DNA of 64,000 bases from Rhizobium etli 8C-3 (GTDB taxonomy: Bacteria; Pseudomonadota; Alphaproteobacteria; Rhizobiales; Rhizobiaceae): contig NZ_CP017241.1 in the NCBI RefSeq assembly GCF_001908375.1, positions 3,165,001 through 3,229,000 of the forward strand, in the 5' to 3' direction. Numbering within the stretch: position 1 is the stretch's first letter; the number at the start of each line of letters is the position of its first letter. A program made the translations under genes and the position numbers. This document shows positions 17,381 through 26,843 of this stretch, in pieces. The notes under the pieces are model-generated. The model searched no databases and had not been told where the DNA came from. It saw nothing but the letters and a program-made list of their open reading frames with translations.

Positions 17381-18124
17381 CTAGACAGGCGGTGGCTCGA
17401 CCATGTGCGGCCGGTGGCCCCGGCGGCAGAGATAGACTTCCCGCTCGGGATTAGCCTCTATCGTGAACCCGGAGCTGCGCAGCATCGCCTCGACGGCGGC
17501 CTTGTTGGGAATGAACCAGTTGGTGGGATCGGCGGCATAGCGCTTCTCGACAAAGAACAGTTTCGGATAATCCGGCCGGTCGAACACAGTCCATTCCGAA
17601 AAGTCGTAATCTTCTTCCAGTGCGGCAATCCGCTCGTCGCCGCGCTGCAGGCACTGAAACAGCATCAGATCGCCGACTACGTGCTCGTAGAGGAGATCGA
17701 GTGCCAGCAACGGATGGCGCAGGTGGTAAAGCACGCCCATGAAGAGCACAAGGTCGAAGGTCTCTGCGAGCTTGGGCACATCGTAAACCGACATCTGCTC
17801 GAACTCGACGTCGAAGCCGAAATGCTCGGCGGCAAAACGCGCCTGCGCGAGATAGCGCGGATCGGAATCGATGCCAAGCACCCGCCCGGCGTTGCGTCGC
17901 TTCATCTCGATCGCATAAAAGCCGGCATTGCAGCCGATATCGAGAACGCTGCGCCCGCCCAGATCTTCCGGCACCACATGCTTGAAGCCTTGCCATTTAA
18001 ACGCGGGATAGTCGCCGAGAAAGTGATCCGGGGCGGTTTCGACTTCACCGAGCCGCATGTTCTGGAACCACGGCCCCAATTCGCTGATGCGACGTTTGAG
18101 AGTTCGGTCGATCATCGCTTGCAT
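17381..18124 (-). CDS. SAM-dependent methyltransferase (TIGR04290-like)
   Basis: This 247-residue protein has the class I methyltransferase motif VLDIGCNAGFY at about 60-70 and the later acidic and VLYHLRHP motifs. It resembles the family of glycan-cluster methyltransferases known as TIGR04290, recognised by eye through features such as WFIPN and the LGPWFQNM N-terminus. It is the last gene of the eight-gene glycan operon, 9 bases after the UDP-glucuronate decarboxylase-like gene. It probably methylates a sugar or the finished product. The exact acceptor is unknown. Confidence 0.8.
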   Translation of the reverse strand: MQAMIDRTLKRRISELGPWFQNMRLGEVETAPDHFLGDYPAFKWQGFKHVVPEDLGGRSVLDIGCNAGFYAIEMKRRNAGRVLGIDSDPRYLAQARFAAEHFGFDVEFEQMSVYDVPKLAETFDLVLFMGVLYHLRHPLLALDLLYEHVVGDLMLFQCLQRGDERIAALEEDYDFSEWTVFDRPDYPKLFFVEKRYAADPTNWFIPNKAAVEAMLRSSGFTIEANPEREVYLCRRGHRPHMVEPPPV

Positions 18125-18133
18125 CCATTCAAT

Positions 18134-19180
18134 TCAGCTTTGCGCTGAGACCGGTTGTGAAGCAACCGTGGCGCGATGACGACGCGGCGTCGCCGCCCGT
18201 CGCTGTGGGCGATCGCTGAGGTTGTTGGCAAACCAGTCGATTGTATTGCCGAGCCCTTCGACAAGTGGCACAGTCGGCTGCCAGTCGAGAAGTTCGGTCG
18301 CACGGGAAATATCCGGCCGGCGACGTTGCGGGTCATCCTTCGGCAGCGGCTTGTAGATGATCGCCGAACGGGTCGGGACCATCGAACGGATCATCTCGGC
18401 GACCTCATTGACGCTAAACTCACCGGGATTGCCGAGATTGACCGGCATGCGCGGATTGGGCTCGACGTCCATGAGCGCCATAAGACCACCCACGAGATCG
18501 CTGACATAGCAGAACGAGCGGGTCTGCATGCCGCTTCCATAGATGGTGAGGGGCTTTCCCGAAAGCGCCTGAACGATCAGGTTTGAGACGATCCGGCCAT
18601 CATTGGCCTGCATGCGCGGCCCATAGGTGTTGAAGATGCGGGCAACCCGCGCGTCCACCCGACCGGCACGCAGCATGTCGAAGCAGAGCGCTTCCGCAGC
18701 ACGCTTTCCTTCATCATAGCAGGCGCGCGGTCCCGTGCAGCTGACATTGCCGCGATAGTCCTCCCGCTGCGGATGTTCGACCGGATCGCCATAGACCTCG
18801 CTCGTCGAAGCCTGCAGGAAGGAGGCTTTGTGCTGTTCGGCAAGGGCAAGCAGGTTTCCCGTACCGGCGACGCAGGTCATCATCGTGTGGACGGGATCGG
18901 CCTGATATCGCGGCGGGGATGCGGCGCAGGCCAGGTTGTAGATCCGGTCGACCGGCTCGTCGATTTCCAGAAACTCGCAAACGTCCTGCTCGATGAGCCG
19001 GAAGCCCGGATGGTTCGTCAACGGCCGGACATTGTCCCGCGAGCCGGAGATAAAGCTGTCGACGCAAATGACGGGATGGCCACGGGCAAGGAGCGCATCG
19101 CAGAGATGCGAACCCACAAAGCCGGCTCCGCCTGCCACCAGAACAGTCTTGGCTTTTTCGCGAAGATTTCCTTTCTGCAT
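18134..19180 (-). CDS. NAD-dependent UDP-glucuronate decarboxylase-like SDR
   Basis: This 348-residue extended SDR has the Rossmann motif GGAGFVG at 17-23 and catalytic Tyr155/Lys159 in CYDEGKR, the pattern typical of UDP-glucuronate decarboxylases (UXS). These convert UDP-glucuronate to UDP-xylose. Substrate assignment is by motif only; other UDP-sugar epimerases are possible. The start at 19180 has AAGGGAG upstream; frame upstream of it overlaps the preceding gene. The gap to the upstream glycosyltransferase is 13 bases. It probably supplies a donor sugar for the glycosyltransferases of the operon. Confidence 0.82.
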   Translation of the reverse strand: MQKGNLREKAKTVLVAGGAGFVGSHLCDALLARGHPVICVDSFISGSRDNVRPLTNHPGFRLIEQDVCEFLEIDEPVDRIYNLACAASPPRYQADPVHTMMTCVAGTGNLLALAEQHKASFLQASTSEVYGDPVEHPQREDYRGNVSCTGPRACYDEGKRAAEALCFDMLRAGRVDARVARIFNTYGPRMQANDGRIVSNLIVQALSGKPLTIYGSGMQTRSFCYVSDLVGGLMALMDVEPNPRMPVNLGNPGEFSVNEVAEMIRSMVPTRSAIIYKPLPKDDPQRRRPDISRATELLDWQPTVPLVEGLGNTIDWFANNLSDRPQRRAATPRRHRATVASQPVSAQS

Positions 19181-19193
19181 GAATATTCTCCCT

Positions 19194-20294
19194 TCACGCC
19201 GAGATGCGTTGATAAGCTGGATTAGCCGGCAGTTCCGAAAGGGCCCGGACAAGTTCGCCGGCGCGCGCAGCACCGGTATGGCCGCGCATCACACGTTTCC
19301 TGGCGGCAGCGGCGATCGCCGAACGGCGGCCGTCGGAAAGTTCCGTCAACGCCGCGACGACATCCTGCGCTCCGCGCGCGATGATCAAAGCCTCGCCATC
19401 CGGCAGCAACTCCTCCAGCCCCCGCCAAAAATCGCTGATGATCGGCGTTGCGCAGGCGGCGGCTTCGAAGAGGCGTACGCTCGGCGACCAGCCGGCAGCG
19501 ATCATGTCGCTGCGCGTTACATTCAAGGTGAAGCGTTGCCGGCTGTAGAAGCTTGCATGATCGGCAGGTGCCAGATGCTCGATGCGCTCCACATTCGCCG
19601 GCCAGTCGATCTGTGCAGGATATTGTGGTCCGGCGACGATGAAACGCATGGATGGCAGGCGGCGCGCCGGCTCCAGGAGGAGACGTTCCAGGGTCGGCTG
19701 ACGGTCCGGGCTATATGTTCCGAGATAGCCGAGATCCCAGGACCTGGGCTCGCCGGTATTGGCATAGCAGTCTTCATCTACGGAGCAATAGAGCGCGATA
19801 GCCCTCCTTGCGCCGTATCTGCGTTCCAACCGGGCCAACACCTCTCCTCCGGAGAACGAGAAGTAGGCGTCAAACAGTGGAATCTGCTTCAGCGCCAGAT
19901 ATTCCTCATCGCCACGATCGAGCTTTGCCAACGTGACAGGCGTATCGATGTCGTAGAAGCAGAGGCGTTTCAGCTCCAAGGCAACAAGTTTGCCGATGAG
20001 CGCCACACTATCGGGAACATAGGATCCGACGACCACGGCATCTGCCCGGCGCAGCCTTTCCCGATAAAGTTCGATCATGGTGTCGATTTCGGAATAATAG
20101 TCGAGTTCGCAGAAATCCGGCGAAGCAAGGTCCCGGTGGCTGGCATACCAGCGCACGTCCCGCTCGAGAAACAGAACCCGATGGCCGTCCAGTCGCAGGC
20201 CTTTGATGAGGGCCCGATAGGTCGTGGCATGACCGTTTCCCCACGAGGAGGAAAGCGAAAGTCCCAGGAAGACGATTTCGAGCGGTCTCGTCAT
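19194..20294 (-). CDS. CgeB-like glycosyltransferase 1
   Basis: This 366-residue protein has a GT-B layout. The N-terminal half begins LEIVFLGLSLSSSWGNGHAT, and the C-terminal half carries the CgeB/Glyco_trans_1_2 pattern PSVRLFEAAACATPIISDFW near 270-290. It is predicted to be cytoplasmic, without signal or membrane segments. Its start overlaps the stop of the next glycosyltransferase (ATGA). Donor and acceptor are unknown. It is a divergent relative of the two glycosyltransferases upstream, and all three share the SYWNGxAT-like opening. Confidence 0.82.
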   Translation of the reverse strand: MTRPLEIVFLGLSLSSSWGNGHATTYRALIKGLRLDGHRVLFLERDVRWYASHRDLASPDFCELDYYSEIDTMIELYRERLRRADAVVVGSYVPDSVALIGKLVALELKRLCFYDIDTPVTLAKLDRGDEEYLALKQIPLFDAYFSFSGGEVLARLERRYGARRAIALYCSVDEDCYANTGEPRSWDLGYLGTYSPDRQPTLERLLLEPARRLPSMRFIVAGPQYPAQIDWPANVERIEHLAPADHASFYSRQRFTLNVTRSDMIAAGWSPSVRLFEAAACATPIISDFWRGLEELLPDGEALIIARGAQDVVAALTELSDGRRSAIAAAARKRVMRGHTGAARAGELVRALSELPANPAYQRISA

Positions 20295-21382
20295 TTGGCT
20301 GCCTCCATCCGCGCGCCGAGACGAGCGCGGAAAATCTCATCCACTGCTCTAGCGCGATGAGCATAGGTGTGATCGGCAAGGACACGCATGCGCGCCCTCG
20401 CCCCGATCCGGGCAGCGGACTGGCGGGACAAGCCGGCAATCAAGGCGGCCACATCCTGTCCATCGCGCGCGACCAGGATTTCTTCGTCCGGCTTGAGGAA
20501 GAGTTCTATACCCTCCCAATGGTCGGTGATGAGACAGGCGCCGGCGCCGGCCGCCTCGAAGACGCGGGTCGCGGGGGAGAAACCATTCTCCGCCATGCTG
20601 GCGCGCGATATGTTGAGGACCGCCATGGGGGTCACGTTGAAGGCGTTGTGATCCCGCGTCGGCACATGGCCGATATAGTTGACATTGGACGACATCGGCT
20701 TGTCCTGCCAGCCCGAACCGCCGAGCAGGAACGTCCGGCCCGGCAGACGAGACGCAGGGTCCAGGAAGAAATACTCGACCCGCGCCTCCCGGTCGGGCAG
20801 ACGATTGCCCAGAAAACCGAGATCGGCGGCAAAGCGGCTGTCCTCCGGCACCGGATGATGCGTTTGCGGATCCAATGCATTGTAGATCGGCACGCATTCG
20901 GCTGCTCCGACGGAGCGATATGCGTTCACGACAGGATCGCCCCCTCCATAGGTCAGCACGAGATCGATTTTGAAGAGTGCCTGGCGCAGCGGATGATCGG
21001 GGTCGGCCTTGAGTTCGGCGAGCGTAGCGGGCGCATCGACGTCCCAGAAGATTTTCAGGGCCTTCGGCGATGCGTTGCCAAGCACTTCCTCAAGCAGCAG
21101 ATCATCTTGAAAACCGACGCCGCTTGCCTTTACCACGATATCGGCCTCGGCGGCCTGGCGGGCTGCAGCCTTCAGGGCGTCGATCGTGCCTTCATAGACG
21201 ACGACCTTGCACCAGTCCGGCGGCTCCATGTCACGGTACTTCTGCCGATCGTATACGTCGGGCTCGTAGAAGGTGATTTCGTATCCCTTTTCCGCCAACG
21301 ACCTCAGCAGGCCGCGATAATAAGTGGCTGCACCATTCCAATAGGCGGAGACGAGACTCGAACCATAAAAAGCGATCTTCAT
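20291..21382 (-). CDS. CgeB-like glycosyltransferase 2
   Basis: This 363-residue protein opens with MKIAFYGSSLVSAYWNGAAT and carries the CgeB-type C-terminal motif TRVFEAAGAGACLITDHWEG followed by DEEILVARDG. It is a GT-B-fold glycosyltransferase, probably cytoplasmic. It overlaps both neighbours by 4 bases, so the three glycosyltransferases are made in equal amounts. CgeB of Bacillus subtilis acts in spore-surface maturation, so the family name gives no clear substrate here. Confidence 0.85.
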   Translation of the reverse strand: MKIAFYGSSLVSAYWNGAATYYRGLLRSLAEKGYEITFYEPDVYDRQKYRDMEPPDWCKVVVYEGTIDALKAAARQAAEADIVVKASGVGFQDDLLLEEVLGNASPKALKIFWDVDAPATLAELKADPDHPLRQALFKIDLVLTYGGGDPVVNAYRSVGAAECVPIYNALDPQTHHPVPEDSRFAADLGFLGNRLPDREARVEYFFLDPASRLPGRTFLLGGSGWQDKPMSSNVNYIGHVPTRDHNAFNVTPMAVLNISRASMAENGFSPATRVFEAAGAGACLITDHWEGIELFLKPDEEILVARDGQDVAALIAGLSRQSAARIGARARMRVLADHTYAHRARAVDEIFRARLGARMEAAK

Positions 21383-22509
21383 TCGGCGGCCTCCCGCGAG
21401 TGCAGGCTCTTTGCAACCTTGCTCGTGCCGCAGTGCCCCAGGATGGTGAAAAGCTCGTCGACACGGTGCCGGCAGGTATGGCGCGCCTTGATCGTTTCGA
21501 GGCCGGCCGCAGTCAGGCTCGCGGCCCGATCGGCATCGAAGAGGACTTCACGCAGGCACTTCTTCATCTCCTCGCCGTCACGCACGAGAAGATAGTCCTT
21601 GCCAGATCTGAAGAGGTGTTCGGCATCGTCCCATGGCGCCGAGATCAGAGGTATTCCGCAGGCAAGTGCCTCGAAGACACGGATGGTCGGAATGCCCGGA
21701 AGATGCTCGACATAGGGCCGCCGTGGAATGTGCATCGTGACCTTGTGGCGAGCAAAGGCGACGGGAACATCCGCGTTGGCAATCCAGCCGCCATAAGAAA
21801 AACCGGCATTGCGCAGGGCCTCGAGCGCATGATCGGGATAGCGGACGCCGCGAACCGTAGTGTTCAGGCGGAGATCATGGGCTGGACGGATCAGAAATTC
21901 AGCAATCTCGGCGGACCGTTCGCCATCGCCCCAGTTGCCGATCCAGATGAGGTCTCCGTTTTTTTCGATTTCCGGCAACGGTCGAAACAGGGCATCGTCG
22001 GCCGCCTCGTGCCATGTGAATACAGATTTTCCCCAACCTGCGCGGAGGTAACGTTCACGCAAGGTCTGCCCAAAGGCCAGCACGCCATCGTAGTCGTCGA
22101 GCGTCAGTCCGGCGATATCGCCCTCGGCGGAAACTGCTCGATGATGCGTATCGTGGAAAAGCAGGGTGAAGGTCGCGCCGTTGCGGCGGATGCGGCCGAG
22201 ACGCTCGACCAGTTGCGGTTCTGTCCACTCGTGGACGATGACGACGTCAGCATCGGCAAGCGCGGCTTCATGATCGAAGTTCTCGTCGTAGATCTGCGAG
22301 CGGTGCTGCGGGAAGGTTTCGAAAAACTTCTCGACTGCAGCCTGTCCCTGATCCTCGACGAGGTTTGCACGGCTCCACGCATTTTCCGCCTCCAAGGCCA
22401 GCGCTTCATGACCGCGCCGCTGAAGATCGCGCATGACGCCGCGAAGAAAATGCGCATTGCCGTGGTTCCAGTCGGAAACAACCGAGTGAGTATAGAAAAC
22501 GAACTTCAT
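21379..22509 (-). CDS. CgeB-like glycosyltransferase 3
   Basis: This 376-residue protein opens with MKFVFYTHSVVSDWNHGNAH and ends its catalytic half with IRVFEALACGIPLISAPWDD and LVRDGEEM. It belongs to the same GT-B/CgeB-like group as the next two genes of the operon. The start at 22509 is 2 bases after the stop of the GT4-like gene. No membrane segment is seen. Substrate is unknown. Confidence 0.85.
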   Translation of the reverse strand: MKFVFYTHSVVSDWNHGNAHFLRGVMRDLQRRGHEALALEAENAWSRANLVEDQGQAAVEKFFETFPQHRSQIYDENFDHEAALADADVVIVHEWTEPQLVERLGRIRRNGATFTLLFHDTHHRAVSAEGDIAGLTLDDYDGVLAFGQTLRERYLRAGWGKSVFTWHEAADDALFRPLPEIEKNGDLIWIGNWGDGERSAEIAEFLIRPAHDLRLNTTVRGVRYPDHALEALRNAGFSYGGWIANADVPVAFARHKVTMHIPRRPYVEHLPGIPTIRVFEALACGIPLISAPWDDAEHLFRSGKDYLLVRDGEEMKKCLREVLFDADRAASLTAAGLETIKARHTCRHRVDELFTILGHCGTSKVAKSLHSREAAE

Positions 22510-22511
22510 GA

Positions 22512-23624
22512 TTACTCCGCTGCTGTTGAAAACGCCCAGTCGAACATGCCAGAGTAGATCCCGAGCATCGCCTGCGCCTGTGCCTGGGGGCCGAACTGGA
22601 TAGATCGCGCGCGTGCCTTTAAAGCGAGAGCGGCGCGCAGCTGAGGGTCATCGGCAAGACAATTGAAGGCATCAGCGAAAGAGTGAGGACGATACGGATC
22701 GGCAAACAGAGCGGCATCGTTCCAGATTTCGCGATAGGTCGGGATATCGGAAAGGACCAATGCCGCGCCTCCCCTCGCCGCCTCGAGAGCCGCAAGACCG
22801 AACGGCTCGTAGACGGAGGGCGAAGCCACGACGCCTGCCTGTCGCATCAGCGCGATCAGCCTGCCATGGGCAAGCTCGCCGCGATGATCGGCATTGCGAA
22901 ACTGCAGGCATTGACCGTTGGGGCCGTTGCTTTCGCCAACGGCGATCACCGGCCAGCGCGCCAGGGCTGCCGCCGCATCCAGCACGGCGCCGTTTTTCCC
23001 GTCGTCCCACCAGCGGCCGGCGGCAAGAATGAAGTTCTGCTTGGGCTCGTCCGACGTGTCGAGGGCGCTCGAATTATGAACGACTTTAAGGTTCGGTATC
23101 CGGCCATAGGCCGCATCCATGGCAACGGCATGGCTGCGGCTTGGGGCAATCACGGCATTCGCGCGTGCGAAACCGGCAAGGTTCAGCCGATGTTGCCACT
23201 GCCAATTCGGCGGTACTTCGCTGCTGCGGACGGCCGCAAACCATGTCACGACACAGGAATGGCAAACCACGATCACCGGCAGTTCGGTTTTCATGTTCGC
23301 CGCCTGCGACGGCAGATTGAGGTGCAGAAGATCGGCCTGTTCTCGATGAGCGAGGTCCACGACCAGGCGCGGCACCTTTGCGACTGCCTTTTGGTCCTGC
23401 ACCATCCAGTCGAGGGGCGCGTCCAGCCAGACGAGCTTGCCGTTCCGGTTTGCCTCGGCGATCTTTTCCTCTGTCGGGGCCGGCCCCAACCCTGCGAAGA
23501 CCACCTCGATATTCTTCGGCTTCAGGGCTGCCGCCAAGTCCATGGCGTAACGCCAGACGCCTCCCACGGCGTCGACCGTCATCAGCACGCGGCGGTGCCG
23601 GTTGGGTCGCTGCTGACCGATCAT
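22512..23624 (-). CDS. GT4-like glycosyltransferase
   Basis: This 370-residue protein has the GT4 layout: an N-terminal VLMTVDAVGGVWRYAMDLA segment and a C-terminal donor-binding segment with PSVYEPFGLAALEAARGGAA around 285-310, including the E-x7-E-type pattern. It would transfer a sugar from a nucleotide donor with retention. The ATG at 23624 overlaps the stop of the fusion gene. The long frame upstream of this start is the fusion gene read out of frame. Confidence 0.86.
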   Translation of the reverse strand: MIGQQRPNRHRRVLMTVDAVGGVWRYAMDLAAALKPKNIEVVFAGLGPAPTEEKIAEANRNGKLVWLDAPLDWMVQDQKAVAKVPRLVVDLAHREQADLLHLNLPSQAANMKTELPVIVVCHSCVVTWFAAVRSSEVPPNWQWQHRLNLAGFARANAVIAPSRSHAVAMDAAYGRIPNLKVVHNSSALDTSDEPKQNFILAAGRWWDDGKNGAVLDAAAALARWPVIAVGESNGPNGQCLQFRNADHRGELAHGRLIALMRQAGVVASPSVYEPFGLAALEAARGGAALVLSDIPTYREIWNDAALFADPYRPHSFADAFNCLADDPQLRAALALKARARSIQFGPQAQAQAMLGIYSGMFDWAFSTAAE

Positions 23625-25663
23625 GCCGATGCCTTTCGCTTTTCCCTGCGAATCTGCCGGCCGCCGAAACGGTTGGCGACCAGCCATTCGGCAAGATGCC
23701 GCAATCCGCTGCGCCATTCGATGCTGGCTGCCCAGCCGGTTTCGCTTCGGAGTTTTTCCGTATTGGCCACGAAATAGAACTGGTCGCCGGCGCGCCATGG
23801 ACCGAAGCTGGTTTCGACGGGACGTCCGATAAGCTCTTCGATCTCGCGCAGCACCGCTACGACGCTGACGGCATTGCGTGGCCCTCCGCCAAGGTTGAAG
23901 GCATTCCCGCTCACGCGAGCGATCTTGTCGAGCAGAGACCGGTAGGCGGCAACAGCATCATCCACATGCAGGACGTCCCGCACCTGTTTGCCGCTGCCGT
24001 AAACCGAAACGGCTTCGCCGCCGAGCGCCCGGATTAAAAAATGCGCTACCCATCCCTGGTCTTCGGTGCCGAACTGACGAGGCCCATAAACGCAACTCAT
24101 GCGCAAGACGGCAGCCGGTATGCCGTAGGACTTGGCGTAGTCGAGGATATACTGGTCAGCCACGCCTTTCGAACAGCCGTAAGGCGTGCAGAAATCGAGC
24201 GGCCGATCCTCGCCAATGCCTTTGGCCCGCACGACCTCGTTTTCCGGGATATAGCGATCCTCGAGCTCGACCATCCCCAGATCGTCGAGAGCGCCATAGA
24301 CCTTGTTGGTGCTGGCGAAGATGACCGGCGCCCGTCTGCCCGCCTTGCGCACCGACTCCAGCACATTGAGGGTGCCACGGGCATTCGTTTCGAAATCCTC
24401 GAGCGGATCGACAAGGCTGGTGGTCACGGCCGTTTGCGCAGCATAGTGGAAAACGGCCTTGGCATCCTTGAAGGAAGCCTCGATGCCCAAAAGATCGCGA
24501 ACATCGGCAAGAACGGGATGAACCCGTGCGCCATGCCGTTCGATGAGCCAGGAAAGGTTCTGGTCCACGCCGGCTCGTCCCAGATTGTCCAGAATGATGA
24601 CGTCTTCGCCATCGCTCAAGAGACTGTCGGCGAGATTGGAACCGATGAAGCCACTGCCGCCGGTCACGACAATGGGTGCAGCACCGGAGGCAAGATGCGG
24701 TGCTGCGAGCGCTGCAACCTCTTGCACTTTTCTCACACCCCCTTCCACAAGCAGCCGGGCAAGAAGCTTGGGCTTGTTGTCATGGGTAACCGCGCCGAGA
24801 TGGTAATGCCGGGGATCGAACCACAGACCCTCCTGCACAGGAACATCAGGCGGCACATCGCGCCACGAATACCAGTACATGCGGTCGGCCGGCACGTTGA
24901 GAGCTTTGACGAAGCGCCGCGCCTGTTCGATCTCGTCGTTGCGCCAGGTGGAGTAGCCGGCCTCGGTGATCCAGATCTCGGCATCGGCATTGTAACGGTC
25001 GACGATCCCGCGCATCTCGCCGAGGTGCATGTCCCAGCCGCCCCAGGTCCCTGCTTCGCTGTCCCAGGTTCCAGGAAAACCGTGAAAGCCGACTGCATCG
25101 ACGACGTTTATCACGCCCCGCATGCCCATAAGGTTCAGCCAATAGGGATCGAAGGGGCATGGCCCGCCGAGTACCGGCTTGTAACCCCTCTGCTTTGCCC
25201 AGTAGGCGGCGCCACCGACCATCTCGCAGAAGAGCAGGAAATCGCTGTCCTGTCGCCAGTCCCAGTCGAGCAAGTTGTTCGGTTCGTTCCAAAGCTCGAT
25301 GTGGCTGAAATACTTGCCATAGCGGGTTAGGACGTGATCGACGAAATCGGCATAGGACTTGAGATTGGCCGGCGGTCCTGAAGACCGGCCCGTGCGCGAC
25401 ATGGAAGGCGGCGTATAGTGGATGCAGGGGAGAAGATCGATCTCGCTCCCGACCTTCGGAATCAGCCAATCGAACCATTCCTGACCGCCCGGCGCCAGAT
25501 ACTCCGCCCAGGACAGATGCGTGCGCAGATAACTGGCGCCGCCGGAAAGGATATCGGGAAGGACCGCTTCGGTCCGCTCATATTCGCCTGGTCGGAACCA
25601 CTCGACGAAACCGAACCGCTTTGTCTCCTTCTGGCTGGACAGGCGAGAGCCGTTCTTGCTCAT
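23621..25663 (-). CDS. glycoside hydrolase-like / NAD-dependent epimerase fusion protein
   Basis: This 680-residue protein joins two enzymes. Residues about 15-310 look like a TIM-barrel clan GH-A (GH39-like) glycosidase, with WNEP containing putative acid/base Glu127 and ITEAGYS containing putative nucleophile Glu234. Residues about 330-675 are an extended SDR with TGGSGFIGS at 334-342 and catalytic Tyr495/Lys499 in PYGCSKG, resembling CDP-paratose 2-epimerase or related nucleotide-sugar epimerases. No signal peptide is seen, so the hydrolase half would act in the cytoplasm, which is unusual. The gene overlaps both neighbours by 4 bases. The frame is continuous, so the fusion is not an artefact of overlapping genes. 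Confidence 0.85.
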   Translation of the reverse strand: MSKNGSRLSSQKETKRFGFVEWFRPGEYERTEAVLPDILSGGASYLRTHLSWAEYLAPGGQEWFDWLIPKVGSEIDLLPCIHYTPPSMSRTGRSSGPPANLKSYADFVDHVLTRYGKYFSHIELWNEPNNLLDWDWRQDSDFLLFCEMVGGAAYWAKQRGYKPVLGGPCPFDPYWLNLMGMRGVINVVDAVGFHGFPGTWDSEAGTWGGWDMHLGEMRGIVDRYNADAEIWITEAGYSTWRNDEIEQARRFVKALNVPADRMYWYSWRDVPPDVPVQEGLWFDPRHYHLGAVTHDNKPKLLARLLVEGGVRKVQEVAALAAPHLASGAAPIVVTGGSGFIGSNLADSLLSDGEDVIILDNLGRAGVDQNLSWLIERHGARVHPVLADVRDLLGIEASFKDAKAVFHYAAQTAVTTSLVDPLEDFETNARGTLNVLESVRKAGRRAPVIFASTNKVYGALDDLGMVELEDRYIPENEVVRAKGIGEDRPLDFCTPYGCSKGVADQYILDYAKSYGIPAAVLRMSCVYGPRQFGTEDQGWVAHFLIRALGGEAVSVYGSGKQVRDVLHVDDAVAAYRSLLDKIARVSGNAFNLGGGPRNAVSVVAVLREIEELIGRPVETSFGPWRAGDQFYFVANTEKLRSETGWAASIEWRSGLRHLAEWLVANRFGGRQIRREKRKASA

Positions 25664-26766
25664 GAGATCAAGCCCCGCTCTTCCAGTTGCCGCTTCATCT
25701 CGACCCCGCGGTCGATTGCCCCTACCTGCCTGATCCAGTCGGCAAACGGCGCGAGCGAATTCTCAAGGCGATCCTTCGGTTCGAAGCCGAGCAGTTCGCG
25801 CGCTTTTGAAATGTCGGCAAAGCAGTTGCGGATGTCTCCGGAGCGCGCCTTGTTCATGATGTCCGGGCGGATTTCCGGCACACCCATTGCATCAGCAAGA
25901 AGCGTCGCAACATCCGAAATCGAGTAGGCATGGCCGCTGCCGATGTTGATGACATGGCCGGCGGCGGCTGGCTTCTCCAGCGCAAGGCGGAAAGCCACCG
26001 CGACGTCTCGCACGTGGACGAAATCGCGACGTTGTCTTCCATCCTCGAAGATCATCGGCGGTTGCCCGTTGGCAAGACGCGAACCGAAATTCGCAAGCAC
26101 ACCCGTATACGGATTGGAAAGTGCCTGCCCGGCGCCGAAGACATTGAAAAGCCGCAGGGCAACGGCATGCAGGCCGTAAGCTTCGCCCAAGATCAGCACC
26201 TGCCTTTCCTGCGCATATTTCGTCAAAGCGTAGATCGACGCCAGATCGACCGGTTTCTCCTCATCCGTCGCGATCGGAACAAGGGGATCGCCATCCTCAC
26301 CAAGAGGATCCCATTGGCCGCGTTTCGTCTCACCCGCCTTTCTCCGGACGTGTCCGAGCCTTCGGCCATCCGCAGTCTGGTAAAGCCCTTCGCCATAGAC
26401 GCTCATCGAGGAAGCGACGACGATCTTTTTCACCGGCAATCCGAGCATGTTCTCGAGGAGAACGGCAGTTCCGAGGTCGTTGCAACCGACATAGCGGGCA
26501 ACCTCGTACATCGACTGCCCCACGCCGACTTCGGCGGCAAGATGAACCACGCCCTCGACATCGGCGAGCGCCGCATGCACTGCGTCCTTGTCCCGCACAT
26601 CGCCGTAGATGACCTCTGTGCCTTCCGGCACCGCGACCTCGGCATCGGCGTGCACCTGATCGACGAGCGCATCAAGAATGCGCACGTCATAGCCGTTTTC
26701 GATAAGTTCTTCAGCGACATGGCGACCAATGAAGCCGCACCCGCCCGTGATCAAGATCCTCGTCAT
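25660..26766 (-). CDS. NAD-dependent epimerase/dehydratase (SDR)
   Basis: This 368-residue extended SDR has GGCGFIG at 8-14 and catalytic Tyr179/Lys183 in IYALTKYAQE. It probably epimerises or dehydrates a nucleotide sugar. It is the first gene of the eight-gene operon. The start at 26766 has GGGACAG about 8 bases upstream. A longer in-frame reading reaches across the divergent promoter region and is unlikely to be used. Its stop overlaps the start of the hydrolase/SDR fusion. Confidence 0.85.
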   Translation of the reverse strand: MTRILITGGCGFIGRHVAEELIENGYDVRILDALVDQVHADAEVAVPEGTEVIYGDVRDKDAVHAALADVEGVVHLAAEVGVGQSMYEVARYVGCNDLGTAVLLENMLGLPVKKIVVASSMSVYGEGLYQTADGRRLGHVRRKAGETKRGQWDPLGEDGDPLVPIATDEEKPVDLASIYALTKYAQERQVLILGEAYGLHAVALRLFNVFGAGQALSNPYTGVLANFGSRLANGQPPMIFEDGRQRRDFVHVRDVAVAFRLALEKPAAAGHVINIGSGHAYSISDVATLLADAMGVPEIRPDIMNKARSGDIRNCFADISKARELLGFEPKDRLENSLAPFADWIRQVGAIDRGVEMKRQLEERGLIS

Positions 26767-26843
26767 TTTGATCTGTCCCATTGAAAAAGTCGTTTCGGAG
26801 ACGACTGACGAACTGGCCTCGAAAGTAAAAGTTCCTTCATCAA

